A stretch of 22,239 nucleotides of DNA from a virus. The notes under the pieces are model-generated. The model was not told where the DNA came from and made no database searches. It saw only the letters and a program-made list of their open reading frames with translations. The DNA lies in IMG/VR virus record IMGVR_UViG_3300047121_000229, positions 1 to 22,239 of that record. One strand, given 5' to 3'. A program made the position numbers and the translations under genes. The number at the start of each line of letters is the position of its first letter. Within the stretch, counting starts at the first letter, position 1. Below, one piece after another: positions 15,342 through 22,180 of this stretch.

Positions 15342-15349
15342 TAAATTTG
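15316..15349 (+). promoter_or_regulatory. Bacteroidota-type promoter before the tail chaperone genes
   Basis: TAAATTTG at 15342-15349 is a full match to TAnnTTTG, with TTG at 15316-15318 (23-bp spacing) as a weak -33. It starts right at the tube stop codon and is 23 bp before the chaperone ATG. It would give tape measure and baseplate genes their own transcript. Confidence 0.5.
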
Positions 15350-15371
15350 CCGAAACCAAATCAATAAACAA

Positions 15372-15674
15372 ATGAATAACATTGAAGAATTAAAATCAAA
15401 GTTCCCGGGTGTTGAAATCTACACCTTAACCGTAAACAACAGGCAAGGCGCACCCATCACGGTTCACTTACGTGAAATGGACAGAATTGCTTACAAAACC
15501 GTAAGCGGTTTAATTGCAAAAGATGAATTGATGGGCGTGGAGTCGTTTTTAAGAACACTTTGCGTTGAGGGCGATGTAAACGCTATCATCAATGACTTTA
15601 AAGCGTTACGCAGCGCAGCAATGACTATCTTACCCATGTTGACATCGGAAGCAGGTGAATTAAAAAAAAATTAG
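15372..15674 (+). CDS. Tail assembly chaperone, short product (gpG analogue)
   Basis: The 100-residue protein is acidic to neutral, mostly helical after an N-terminal beta segment (VEIYTLTVNNRQGAPITVHLREMDR), and sits between tube and tape measure, the universal place of tail chaperones that coat the tape measure during tail assembly. It ends GELKKKN at a TAG at 15672-15674 just after nine A residues (15662-15670). The family varies so much in sequence that position, size and the frameshift signal are the main evidence. Confidence 0.8.
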   Translation: MNNIEELKSKFPGVEIYTLTVNNRQGAPITVHLREMDRIAYKTVSGLIAKDELMGVESFLRTLCVEGDVNAIINDFKALRSAAMTILPMLTSEAGELKKN

Positions 15675-15844
15675 ACACCGCAAAAAAGTTATTGGAAACG
15701 GATGAGTTTGCGCGTCAAAATGCACTCATCCGTTTTTATTTAAAAGTCGACCCCGACACGTTAACGGATGATGAATGGGCAATGCGGTTTGAGGAAATTA
15801 TGTTTGTATTAAAGTTTAATGGTACAATTCAAGAAAAGAAATGA
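15372..15844 (+). CDS. Tail assembly chaperone, -1 frameshift fusion (gpGT analogue)
   Basis: A ribosome slipping back one base at A-AAA-AAA (15662-15668) avoids the TAG at 15672 and reads 58 more codons to a TGA at 15842-15844, making about 157 residues. The extension reads LDTAKKLLETDEFARQ..., with aromatic and acidic residues (IRFYLKVDPDTLTDDEW, FEEIMFVLKFNG). It is open without any good start codon at its beginning, fills exactly the gap to the tape measure, and ends in an ATGA overlap with its start. This is the G/GT arrangement known from lambda and many long-tailed phages, in which the long form binds the tape measure. The frame and slip site are seen; the efficiency is unknown. Confidence 0.78.
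15662..15670 (+). other. Slippery site for -1 programmed frameshift
   Basis: Nine A residues follow TT and precede TTAG; in the zero frame the codons are TTA AAA AAA AAT TAG. The heptamer A-AAA-AAA at 15662-15668 fits X-XXY-YYZ with tRNA-Lys in both sites. A stop six bases further limits the zero-frame product. Confidence 0.78.
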
Positions 15845-17235
15845 GCAACAATAGTGTTGAATACATATTAAGTTTAAAGGATAAGTTTAGCAGCGGTATT
15901 AAGTCGGCAACTACTAACACTGAAAAGTTAAACAAATCGGTTAATGTAGCACAGAAATCATTAAGCAATTTAGGTGGTGCTTTAGGCATTGGTTTAGGTG
16001 CTGCTGGTGTTGTATCATTTGGCAAAGCAGTTGTTGATAGTTTAGTAAATTACGAATACTTTAGTACCTCGTTAAGAACATTGATGAAAGGCAATGCGCA
16101 AGCGGCAAAGGCCTTGGAAAATCAATTGGTAGAAACAGCCAAAACAACACCGTTTAGTTTAGTTGAGGTACAAGATGCCACAAAGCAATTGTTGGCTTAT
16201 GGATTTAGCGCGGGAAGTGTTGTTAAGAACATACGCATGCTGGGTGATGTGGCAAGTGCGTTAAAGATACCATTTGGCGATATTGCATACTTGTATGGAA
16301 CGCTTAAAACACAAGGGCGAGCGTTCTCAAAAGATATTTACCAATTTACAGGGCGTGGTATTCCTATCGTTAAAGAATTAGCTAAACAATTCAATGTTAC
16401 CGATGGCGAGGTGATGAAACTTGTTGAAGATGGCAAGGTTGGATTTAAGGAAGTTGAGAAAGCGTTTCAATCAATGACCACAGAGGGCGGCATGTTCTTT
16501 AACATGATGGCAGAGCAAAGCAAAACAACAGGCGGTCAAATATCAATGCTTGGTGATAGTTGGGAGCAGTTAAAAGTAAACATTGGTAAAAGCCAAACGG
16601 GGATAATTGCGGGAACGGTATCGTTTGCAAACCGATTAGTTGGTTACCTTGCCAATAGTTTTAAGGTAGGTAATTCAATGGTTGAGAATTTTACAAAATA
16701 CAATGCTCAACAATTTACATGGTACGAGTCATTTTTTGAGTCAAAATCTTATTCATTAGTAAAAAGTTTTCAAAAGTTTACCGATGCTATGTTTAGCGAA
16801 AAACCCGCGCAAACATATACACAAGCAGCAGAGCAATTGCGCCAATTGATTAAAATGTCGGAAGCAAACAAAGGTATGCTTTCGAGTGGTGCAATAGATT
16901 TAACTGATTATATTAGAAATCAAGCAGTGATTAAAGGCGGTTTTGAAGCCGTTAAAAATCAAATGCAATTACTTAAAACACCTGTCACAACAACACAAAC
17001 GGCAGCCAAAGGAATGGGTGCTGCAACAACTGAAACAGCCAAAGCCAAAGGCGGTACTTCGACATCCGTTGTTGAAAGTAGGGGAGTGCAAAACTTCAAC
17101 ATATCAATCAAAGAGTTTGGCAATATAGTGTTGAACACTACCAACATCAAAGAGGGTGCAACACAAATAAAAGAAACAATCACACAAGCGTTAATCGAAG
17201 CGGTTAATGACTTCCAACTTATGGCAACTAAATGA
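15841..17235 (+). CDS. Tail tape measure protein (short)
   Basis: The tape measure sets tail length and is later ejected. The 464-residue sequence is almost all helical, with a Gly/Ala-rich hydrophobic stretch near residues 44-68 (LGGALGIGLGAAGVVSFGKAVV), and the region FSTSLRTLMKGNAQAAKALE...TPFSLVEVQDATKQLLAYGFSA...MLGDVASAL that is typical of tape measure N-terminal domains. It also has GRAFSKDIYQFTGRGIPIVKEL and MLGDSWEQLKVNIGKS. The length is short for the family; at about 1.5 angstrom per residue it would suggest a tail near 70 nm. The start overlaps the chaperone fusion stop (ATGA), and the end overlaps the next gene by 4 bp. The call is firm. Confidence 0.87.
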   Translation: MSNNSVEYILSLKDKFSSGIKSATTNTEKLNKSVNVAQKSLSNLGGALGIGLGAAGVVSFGKAVVDSLVNYEYFSTSLRTLMKGNAQAAKALENQLVETAKTTPFSLVEVQDATKQLLAYGFSAGSVVKNIRMLGDVASALKIPFGDIAYLYGTLKTQGRAFSKDIYQFTGRGIPIVKELAKQFNVTDGEVMKLVEDGKVGFKEVEKAFQSMTTEGGMFFNMMAEQSKTTGGQISMLGDSWEQLKVNIGKSQTGIIAGTVSFANRLVGYLANSFKVGNSMVENFTKYNAQQFTWYESFFESKSYSLVKSFQKFTDAMFSEKPAQTYTQAAEQLRQLIKMSEANKGMLSSGAIDLTDYIRNQAVIKGGFEAVKNQMQLLKTPVTTTQTAAKGMGAATTETAKAKGGTSTSVVESRGVQNFNISIKEFGNIVLNTTNIKEGATQIKETITQALIEAVNDFQLMATK

Positions 17236-17921
17236 GTTTAAAGTTTTACATACCATCACCCGCAGCAAAGACAAACTTTCGTACCTTATCAAAGGGCTTC
17301 GGGCTTCCTTTAGTACAACGTGCGATAGTGGCTGCAAACAACTTCAATATCAAAACAGACCCACCAGATGCAACAAGTTTATTGGGAACACCTGTTTACG
17401 ATACGCTATTCATTGAACGACCTAATTATACTACGTTTGAATTTAATGATTTTACAAACAAATATGTTCAAACACCAAGCGGACTTGACTACAATAAACC
17501 CGCAGGGCAGGCAATAACCAATGACACGCCAGATAGCACTATTGGCCTATTCCTTAACGGTGTTATCATTGATGCAACTATTGTAAAGAATATCATTAAA
17601 ACAGAATTAATCGACCATGTTGGAACAGTTAAAGAGTATATCGGACAAGGTGATATTGACTTAACTATACGTGGCTACGTGGCTACACAAAACCCCGATG
17701 AATACCCCGATGTTGAAGCGAGGTTGATTAAGGCATACGCATCTGCTCCTGTGGCATTGAATGTAACATCAAGATTTTTGAATGAGATATTAGGGGTAAA
17801 CAAAATAGTTGTTGATAGCTTGAACATGCAACAGCAACAAGGGATGCGTAATGTGCAATACTTTCAACTTAACTGTTCAAGTACAGTTGATTACACCATA
17901 GCAGAAAAAAAGAATGTTTAG
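17232..17921 (+). CDS. Baseplate/hub-associated protein (DUF6046-like)
   Basis: The 229-residue protein follows the tape measure. A central FLNGVIIDATIVKNIIKTELIDHVGTVKEYIGQGDIDLTIRGYVATQNPDEYPDVEARLIKAYASAPVALNVTSRFLNEILGVNKIVVDSL resembles the DUF6046 family of Bacteroidota phages. The pattern of a strand pair, GTVKEYIG, then strand, helix and VxSxxLN is similar to hub or LysM-partner proteins in other contractile tails. The N-terminal 90 residues are less ordered. It overlaps the tape measure and gpD-like genes (4 and 8 bp). A tail-tip role is from gene order; the domain name is recalled by pattern and not checked. Confidence 0.62.
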   Translation: MSLKFYIPSPAAKTNFRTLSKGFGLPLVQRAIVAANNFNIKTDPPDATSLLGTPVYDTLFIERPNYTTFEFNDFTNKYVQTPSGLDYNKPAGQAITNDTPDSTIGLFLNGVIIDATIVKNIIKTELIDHVGTVKEYIGQGDIDLTIRGYVATQNPDEYPDVEARLIKAYASAPVALNVTSRFLNEILGVNKIVVDSLNMQQQQGMRNVQYFQLNCSSTVDYTIAEKKNV

Positions 17922-18897
17922 GATAGTTTGCCGTATAATATTAGAACAGCAGGGCAATGACCGAAATCAAACGTTTATCTTTGATAAGGTCAACAAGGTA
18001 ACGGTAACACGCTCATTTGATAAGCAAACGCAAACGGCATCAATCACTTTACCGCGTAATGTGATATACAACAGCAAGAACATATACGAGGGTGCAAATG
18101 CATTGATGCGCAGGGGTGATAAGGTTACAATCATTGGGGCATATTACCCAAATGAAACCGTTATATTCACAGGGTACATTGCAAAGATTAACAACAATGT
18201 ACCTATCGAATTATTATGCGAGGATGAAATGTTTTTATTAAAGCAGGCCATAGCACCGAACTTAACTTTTAAGTCAGTTAATTTGCGCACGTTTTTAGAG
18301 AAGATGCTTGAAAACACATCAACACCATTCAAGGCCATCAATGCTGAATTAGGACAGATAAGGTTACAAGGTGCAAGCATAGGTAAGGTGTTGCAAGTGT
18401 TACGTGACCAATACGGTTTATATTCATTTTTTGTTGATGGCGTGTTAAAGGTAGGGTTGCCATTCTATAAAGATACAGCGCAATCGGCAGTGTTTCTATT
18501 TGAGAAAATGATATACGATGGTATGGAGTTGACATACTTAAAAAAGGATGATGTTAAGGTCCAAGTCAAAGGTATATTGATTAAAAACAATGACCGAGAG
18601 GAGTTTACTTATGGTGACCCCACAGGTGATATTCGCACGGTGTTTCAATATGGTGGAACGAAAGCCGATTTGGATGTTAAGTGCAATTCGTTTTTAGAGC
18701 AGGCGAATTACACAGGTTATTATGGCAGTTTCAAAACATTTTTAGAGCCGAAAATGATACCCGGTGATTATGCAGTTGTTGATAGTTGGAAGTACCCAGA
18801 GAGAAAAGGAACGTACCTTATCAAGTCAGTAACAACAGAGGTAAGTGTTGATGCAGGTGGCAAGCAGACAATTGAATTAGAACGTAGAATATTATGA
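17914..18897 (+). CDS. Baseplate hub, gpD/late-control-like (Mu gp44 type)
   Basis: This hub protein forms the trimeric end of the tail tube that carries the spike. In 327 residues the layout matches the gpD/gp44/gp27 fold: an N-terminal beta domain (KVNKVTVTRSFDKQTQTASITLPRN...RRGDKVTIIGAYYPNETVIFTGYIAKIN), then IELLCEDEMFLLKQA, a helical insert (LRTFLEKMLENT), the VLQVLRDQYGLYSFFVDGVLKVGLPF segment, and a second beta domain ending in FLEPKMIPGDYAVVD...KGTYLIKSVTTEVSVDAGGKQTIELERRIL. It overlaps its neighbours upstream by 8 bp and downstream by 4 bp. Good confidence from architecture plus place next to a spike-like gene. Confidence 0.78.
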   Translation: MFRIVCRIILEQQGNDRNQTFIFDKVNKVTVTRSFDKQTQTASITLPRNVIYNSKNIYEGANALMRRGDKVTIIGAYYPNETVIFTGYIAKINNNVPIELLCEDEMFLLKQAIAPNLTFKSVNLRTFLEKMLENTSTPFKAINAELGQIRLQGASIGKVLQVLRDQYGLYSFFVDGVLKVGLPFYKDTAQSAVFLFEKMIYDGMELTYLKKDDVKVQVKGILIKNNDREEFTYGDPTGDIRTVFQYGGTKADLDVKCNSFLEQANYTGYYGSFKTFLEPKMIPGDYAVVDSWKYPERKGTYLIKSVTTEVSVDAGGKQTIELERRIL

Positions 18898-19409
18898 GCA
18901 AGGAAGTAACAGACATAAGGCAAGCAATACAAGCGTTAAGCGGTATCACTGATTTAACTTATGAGGGTGTAGCGTGCAAGGTGAGCGACATTGATTTGGC
19001 TACGTTCACCTGCACATGCACCCCAATAAACGGTGATGCAGAGTTCTTTGATGTGCTACTCAATGCCGATGCCGACAAAGGATTTACATTGATACCCAAA
19101 GATAATAGCGTTGTAATCGTGCAACAAACATCACAGGCAACGGCCTATGTTTCAATGGTGAGCAAGGTTGACCAAATATACTTGGCAGGCGATGCGAATG
19201 GTGGGTTGGTTAAGGTGCAGGTGTTGAATGCAGCATTAAATAACTTACAAACAGAGATTAATACGTTGAAAATAGCAATAACGGCACTTATGGCAGGTTA
19301 TGCTCCTATTGATGGCGGTGCTGCGCTTGGGGTGTTTACATCACTTGTATTGCCACAGATAAATATTACACAAATAGAAAACACAAAAGTTAAACATGGC
19401 AACGGCTAA
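18894..19409 (+). CDS. Baseplate spike-like protein (gpV/gp45 position)
   Basis: The 171-residue protein has an OB-fold-like core: YEGVACKVSDIDLATFTCTCTPINGDAEFFDVLLNADADKGFTLIPKDNSVVIVQQTSQATAYVSMVSKVDQIYLAG, the set of strands with P-KDNS-VVIV seen in phage spike/gpV proteins. After it comes a helix (NNLQTEINTLKIAITALMAGYAP) and a short beta tip. The spike pierces the host outer membrane. The last five residues KHGNG and stop are encoded by an 18-bp sequence that recurs 293 bp downstream; it also contains a remnant ATG GCA ACG GCT of the displaced next gene. The start overlaps the gpD-like gene by ATGA. Confidence 0.7.
   Translation: MSKEVTDIRQAIQALSGITDLTYEGVACKVSDIDLATFTCTCTPINGDAEFFDVLLNADADKGFTLIPKDNSVVIVQQTSQATAYVSMVSKVDQIYLAGDANGGLVKVQVLNAALNNLQTEINTLKIAITALMAGYAPIDGGAALGVFTSLVLPQINITQIENTKVKHGNG
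19392..19409 (+). repeat. 18-bp direct repeat, left copy
   Basis: AAACATGGCAACGGCTAA occurs here and, identically, at 19685-19702. The flanking bases differ. Here it forms the last codons and stop of the spike gene. It holds a dead ATG GCA ACG GCT that in the right copy is the true start of the gene at 19689. Confidence 0.95.
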
Positions 19410-19414
19410 TTAAT

Positions 19415-19422
19415 TATATTTG
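19415..19422 (+). promoter_or_regulatory. -7 box inside the inserted segment
   Basis: TATATTTG matches TAnnTTTG fully and lies 4 bp before the accessory ATG at 19427, so a transcript from it would be leaderless or nearly so. No good -33 is seen. It lies in the 17 bp between the left repeat and the gene. Confidence 0.45.
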
Positions 19423-19426
19423 CGAT

Positions 19427-19702
19427 ATGGAAAAACAACTATTAGAAAACAGATTTGCCAAAGTAAACAATGATGAACTTGGCTTTGTGTATCAATATGC
19501 CGATACTGATTATGTCTTTAAACATGGCAACTTTATACTTTCGCCAAAGTTTGAATATTGTGTTGAAAGTGATAATAAAATAATACCAATATCCGAACCT
19601 TTTACAGATTTTGAAGATATTAAGATGTTGTTTTATTTGTTGACCAAAAGAGAAGATATTGAAGAACTATACTCATTAATTGACAAACATGGCAACGGCT
19701 AA
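19427..19702 (+). CDS. Small accessory (moron-like) protein, 91 aa
   Basis: I do not recognise a domain. The sequence is acidic and mixed alpha/beta: an N-terminal LLENRFAKVNNDELGFVYQYADTDYVFKHG, strands FILSPKFEYCVES and IIPISEPF, then a helix FEDIKMLFYLLTKREDIEELYSLI. The layout (short N-terminal part, strands, final amphipathic helix) is loosely like the minus-strand protein at 3471. It has its own -7 box, is more AT-rich than its neighbours, and is bracketed by an 18-bp direct repeat whose right copy provides its last residues KHGNG. It therefore looks inserted between spike and wedge genes that once overlapped. A baseplate role is unlikely; function unknown. Confidence 0.72.
   Translation: MEKQLLENRFAKVNNDELGFVYQYADTDYVFKHGNFILSPKFEYCVESDNKIIPISEPFTDFEDIKMLFYLLTKREDIEELYSLIDKHGNG
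19685..19702 (+). repeat. 18-bp direct repeat, right copy
   Basis: Identical to 19392-19409. It codes the last KHGNG-stop of the accessory gene at 19427 in one frame and the first MATAK of the baseplate gene at 19689 in another. The 293-bp unit between equivalent positions holds one promoter and one gene. Confidence 0.95.
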
Positions 19703-19994
19703 AGATTTCTTGCAAAACAACGATAACGATTTGCTAATTGAAAACAATGATTTTGTTATCGGCAACAGTGATGAAGATCACATTGTTGACATTATCAATT
19801 CAGCGCAGGGCGATTGGAAAGAATACGTGCTTTGTGGTGTGAATATTGATAATTACCTCAACAGCAGTGGTGCGCAGTTGCAATTGAAGAAACAGATACT
19901 ATCACAACTTGCGCAGGATGGTTATTCATCAATAACGGTTAACTTCAGCGATAACAATTCAACTAACTTCGAGGTCGATGCAATACGTAGTTAA
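19689..19994 (+). CDS. Baseplate wedge-like protein (gp25/gp46 position), 101 aa
   Basis: The protein reads MATAKDFLQNNDNDLLIENNDFVIGNSDEDHIVDIINSAQGDWKEYVLCGVNIDNYLN..., then helix KKQILSQLAQDGYSSITVNFSD. The helix-strand order DDDLLI...HIxDII...KExxLxGV...QIxxxLxxDGY resembles GPW/gp25 and Mu gp46-type wedge proteins. Its place after the spike gene supports this. The start is ATG 19689, inside the right 18-bp repeat; a longer frame from 19680 uses a TTG and would add only three residues. The 3' end overlaps the LysM-like gene by 17 bp. Assigned by pattern and order. Confidence 0.6.
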   Translation: MATAKDFLQNNDNDLLIENNDFVIGNSDEDHIVDIINSAQGDWKEYVLCGVNIDNYLNSSGAQLQLKKQILSQLAQDGYSSITVNFSDNNSTNFEVDAIRS

Positions 19995-20466
19995 ACAAGG
20001 TCAAGTGATATACGATGTTGCCGTACAACTTTACGGTGATGCTCAATACTCGGTTAAGCTATGTACGGATAACAACATAAGCATAACAGATGCAATTGAG
20101 GGCCTTACATTGACTTATGATGAATTTATTAAGAAGAACATCATAGCCGCAGCGATAAAGCAACAGAACACACCACAGCAACCCGATAACAGCTATTACA
20201 TTAAGCAAACACAATCTGTTTATGATTTAGCGTTGCAGTTTGGTTACGGCATTGATGAAGTTGCCAATTTTTGTCAACTCACAGGGTTAAATATTACTTC
20301 GGATAGCGTGGGCGGACAAATAATTCAAGTTACTAAATTGCCTAATAATTTACCTCTTAATAGTATATTTGCCACACAGTTTTTTGAGGAGCAAGTGGTG
20401 GGGTATATACTTATGGAAGATGGTTTTTACTTGTTGCAGGAAAACGATAATAAATTACTACTATAA
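19978..20466 (+). CDS. LysM-like baseplate/tail protein (gpX-like), two repeats
   Basis: The 162-residue protein has a LysM-like repeat at 3-40 (YVVKQGQVIYDVAVQLYGDAQYSVKLCTDNNI) and a second at 72-107 (YYIKQTQSVYDLALQFGYGIDEVANFCQLTGL), joined by a Gln/Pro/Asn linker. Each begins with the Y-x-V/I-K-Q pattern and a helix-strand order like LysM. Tail proteins of the gpX and gp53 type use this fold to link baseplate parts or to bind peptidoglycan. The last 40 residues form a beta-hairpin-like end (GYILMEDGFYLLQE). It ends at a TAATG overlap with the tail fibre gene. The fold call is by pattern; peptidoglycan binding is not shown. Confidence 0.65.
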   Translation: MQYVVKQGQVIYDVAVQLYGDAQYSVKLCTDNNISITDAIEGLTLTYDEFIKKNIIAAAIKQQNTPQQPDNSYYIKQTQSVYDLALQFGYGIDEVANFCQLTGLNITSDSVGGQIIQVTKLPNNLPLNSIFATQFFEEQVVGYILMEDGFYLLQENDNKLLL

Positions 20467-21587
20467 TGGCTGATAAGAAAATAAGTGGCTTAACATCCGC
20501 AGGTGCGTTAGCAGGCACGGAGCCAGTGCCAATTGTGCAAGGTGGTGTAACGGTTAAAACAACCGTTCAAGATATTGCAGACCTTGCAAGCGGTGGCGTT
20601 GCATCAGTTAGCGCAGGAACAAACATATCGGTAACAGGTACATCAACTAACCCTATCATTAATTCATTATCGGATAGGTATAAGACATCATCGTTAACAA
20701 GTAACACAATAGGCAATGGCTCAAAGTCATTTACAGTGGATTTGAATTTAAGCTACATTCCATTGCAAGAAGTGTTAGTGGTTTATAACGTATCAAATCA
20801 TATGCACGGAAGTGTAACAAGTTATAATCCTGCAACGGGTGCTTTGGTAGTTGACATTAAACATAATACAGGAAGCGGCACTTATAATCTATGGAGTATT
20901 AACCTTGATGGAACACCTGTTGATGCTATTACAGGTAGTGGAACTGCTAACAGATTGGCATACTTTACGGCAGCACAAGTGATTGATGATGCAGCAGCAA
21001 TAACAGCATCAAGGGCATTGATTAGCGATATCAACGGAATACCAACACATTCAGCAACAACATCAACTGAATTGGGTTATGTTAGTGGCGTTACAAGCAG
21101 TATTCAAACGCAGATAAATACATTGTCAAGAATTGCAACAACTGGCAATGGCACTGCGGTTACTGGAACAACTAACAATACACTATGTAAAACATTGACG
21201 TTATCAGCAAATGCAAGAGGGGCAAATGATGCTCCAATTGTATTTTTTCAAACTACAAAAACAGGTGCAGCAGGTGGTGCAACTGTTAGACTTTATTGGA
21301 ATACAACTGCATCATTAACAGGAGCTATATTGCTTGCAAGCACAGCATCAAACAATACTGCAACGCAATTTACAATTAGGCATTTAGGAATTGAAGTTGC
21401 TAATGGTACGGGCAATGGAACACAAGTATTTAACGCAACAACTGCGGCAAATAATCCTTATGGTGCAGTTGCAGCAGCCTTAACAACTGCTGCAATTGAT
21501 TGGACTGTTTCGGGATTTTTAATTGTAGCCATACAAAACACTTCAACTGCTGACAGTTCAAATTGCAATATAATTTCTTTAACATGA
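20466..21587 (+). CDS. Tail fibre protein
   Basis: The 373-residue protein is the main fibre candidate. It starts KISGLTSAGALAGTEPVPIVQGGVTVKTTVQDIADLAS, the virion-attachment motif shared with the 69-residue protein at 7854. Then come Ser/Thr/Gly-rich beta segments (SAGTNISVTGTSTNP), a helical stretch (SIQTQINTLSRI) that suits a trimer coiled coil, and a C-terminal beta domain rich in Thr, Ala and Asn (LYWNTTASLTGAILLAS...NCNIISLT) likely to bind the receptor. The C-terminal third has more AT-rich codons than the first part. It lies after the last baseplate gene and couples to the next ORF by ATGA. The receptor is unknown. Confidence 0.75.
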   Translation: MADKKISGLTSAGALAGTEPVPIVQGGVTVKTTVQDIADLASGGVASVSAGTNISVTGTSTNPIINSLSDRYKTSSLTSNTIGNGSKSFTVDLNLSYIPLQEVLVVYNVSNHMHGSVTSYNPATGALVVDIKHNTGSGTYNLWSINLDGTPVDAITGSGTANRLAYFTAAQVIDDAAAITASRALISDINGIPTHSATTSTELGYVSGVTSSIQTQINTLSRIATTGNGTAVTGTTNNTLCKTLTLSANARGANDAPIVFFQTTKTGAAGGATVRLYWNTTASLTGAILLASTASNNTATQFTIRHLGIEVANGTGNGTQVFNATTAANNPYGAVAAALTTAAIDWTVSGFLIVAIQNTSTADSSNCNIISLT

Positions 21588-21742
21588 TAATATACGATTT
21601 AAAAGTAACAAGCAACTACTTTGAGCAAGTTGATGATGTTGGATGCCATATCGAACTTGAACATTCAATTAGATATGTTTACCTTGCCGATACCGAATAT
21701 AAAACAATGGAAGAACTTAAAAAAGCAGTTGAAATTTTATGA
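21584..21742 (+). CDS. Small protein after the tail fibre, 52 aa
   Basis: An ATG overlapping the fibre stop (ATGA, 21584-21587) opens 52 codons ending in another ATGA overlap with the next gene (21739-21742). The protein reads MIIYDLKVTSNYFEQVDDVGCHIELEHS..., then YVYLADTEYKTMEELKKAVEIL: strands first and a terminal helix. It is acidic and has no membrane segment. Perfect overlaps at both ends argue for a real gene. Possible roles are fibre chaperone or accessory factor; that is guesswork from position, and no family is recognised. Confidence 0.65.
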   Translation: MIIYDLKVTSNYFEQVDDVGCHIELEHSIRYVYLADTEYKTMEELKKAVEIL

Positions 21743-22017
21743 ACCAAGATATAGCGCAAGCGCATAGCACAGTTACCGACTTGTTTGGCGGTACTATTAT
21801 GGGTGCTATACTGCAAGTAATTATAGGAACAACTACTTTATTTGTTGAACTTTATACATCGGGAGTTGATATGGATGAATTTACCAAATGGGCAATTAAA
21901 ATCGGTTCGTTAATCGTAGTTATTCTCGGTATTGTTAACGGTTGGCTTGCGTACAAGAAGAACAAGATTGAGTTACAAAGATTGCAGAATGAGCAACGAA
22001 CTAATAACAATAGTTAA
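21739..22017 (+). CDS. Putative holin, two membrane segments
   Basis: The 92-residue protein has hydrophobic segments at about 16-37 (FGGTIMGAILQVIIGTTTLF) and 52-71 (AIKIGSLIVVILGIVNGWLA), separated by a short acidic loop (SGVDMDEFTK), followed by a basic and polar tail (YKKNKIELQRLQNEQ). This is a common small holin layout: two transmembrane helices with a charged C terminus. It lies after the fibre gene, where lysis genes are expected, and overlaps the next small membrane-protein gene by 29 bp. No holin family is recognised by sequence, so the call is by topology and position. Confidence 0.6.
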   Translation: MNQDIAQAHSTVTDLFGGTIMGAILQVIIGTTTLFVELYTSGVDMDEFTKWAIKIGSLIVVILGIVNGWLAYKKNKIELQRLQNEQRTNNNS

Positions 22018-22138
22018 GCCATTCATTGCGGGTATCATTGTAGCCGTTGCCTTTGTTATCGTTATGCGAGCCGAGTATCGCAAGGCTGTAAAAACGGTGC
22101 TTGGGGCGGTATTGGTTTGGTTAGGTTTGCGAGATTGA
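21989..22138 (+). CDS. Small membrane protein, 49 aa (lysis accessory candidate)
   Basis: The reading frame from ATG 21989 encodes MSNELITIVKPFIAGIIVAVAFVIVMRAEYRKAVKTVLGAVLVWLGLRD. A hydrophobic segment lies at about 8-25 and a shorter one at 34-46, separated by a basic stretch (MRAEYRKAVK). It overlaps the putative holin in a different frame. A longer frame from 21932 is open but reads basic non-hydrophobic residues and is a shadow of the holin tail. It could be a second holin, an antiholin or a small inner-membrane spanin-like part. Its last bases carry the -33 of the next promoter. Confidence 0.58.
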   Translation: MSNELITIVKPFIAGIIVAVAFVIVMRAEYRKAVKTVLGAVLVWLGLRD

Positions 22139-22156
22139 ATTTAATTACTATCTTTG
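22126..22156 (+). promoter_or_regulatory. Bacteroidota-type promoter before the right-edge gene
   Basis: TTTG at 22126-22129 and TATCTTTG at 22149-22156 are 19 bp apart, the ideal spacing for this promoter class. The -7 overlaps a perfect 12-bp palindrome TTTGCCGGCAAA (22153-22164) that covers the expected transcription start, a possible operator. The next ATG is at 22181. Confidence 0.72.
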
Positions 22157-22180
22157 CCGGCAAACTAAAACAAAAAACCT

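Noticed and set aside
21932-21988. N-terminal extension of the 49-residue membrane protein
   Set aside because: The extra residues are basic and come from the holin tail read in another frame; ATG 21989 gives a normal small membrane protein.
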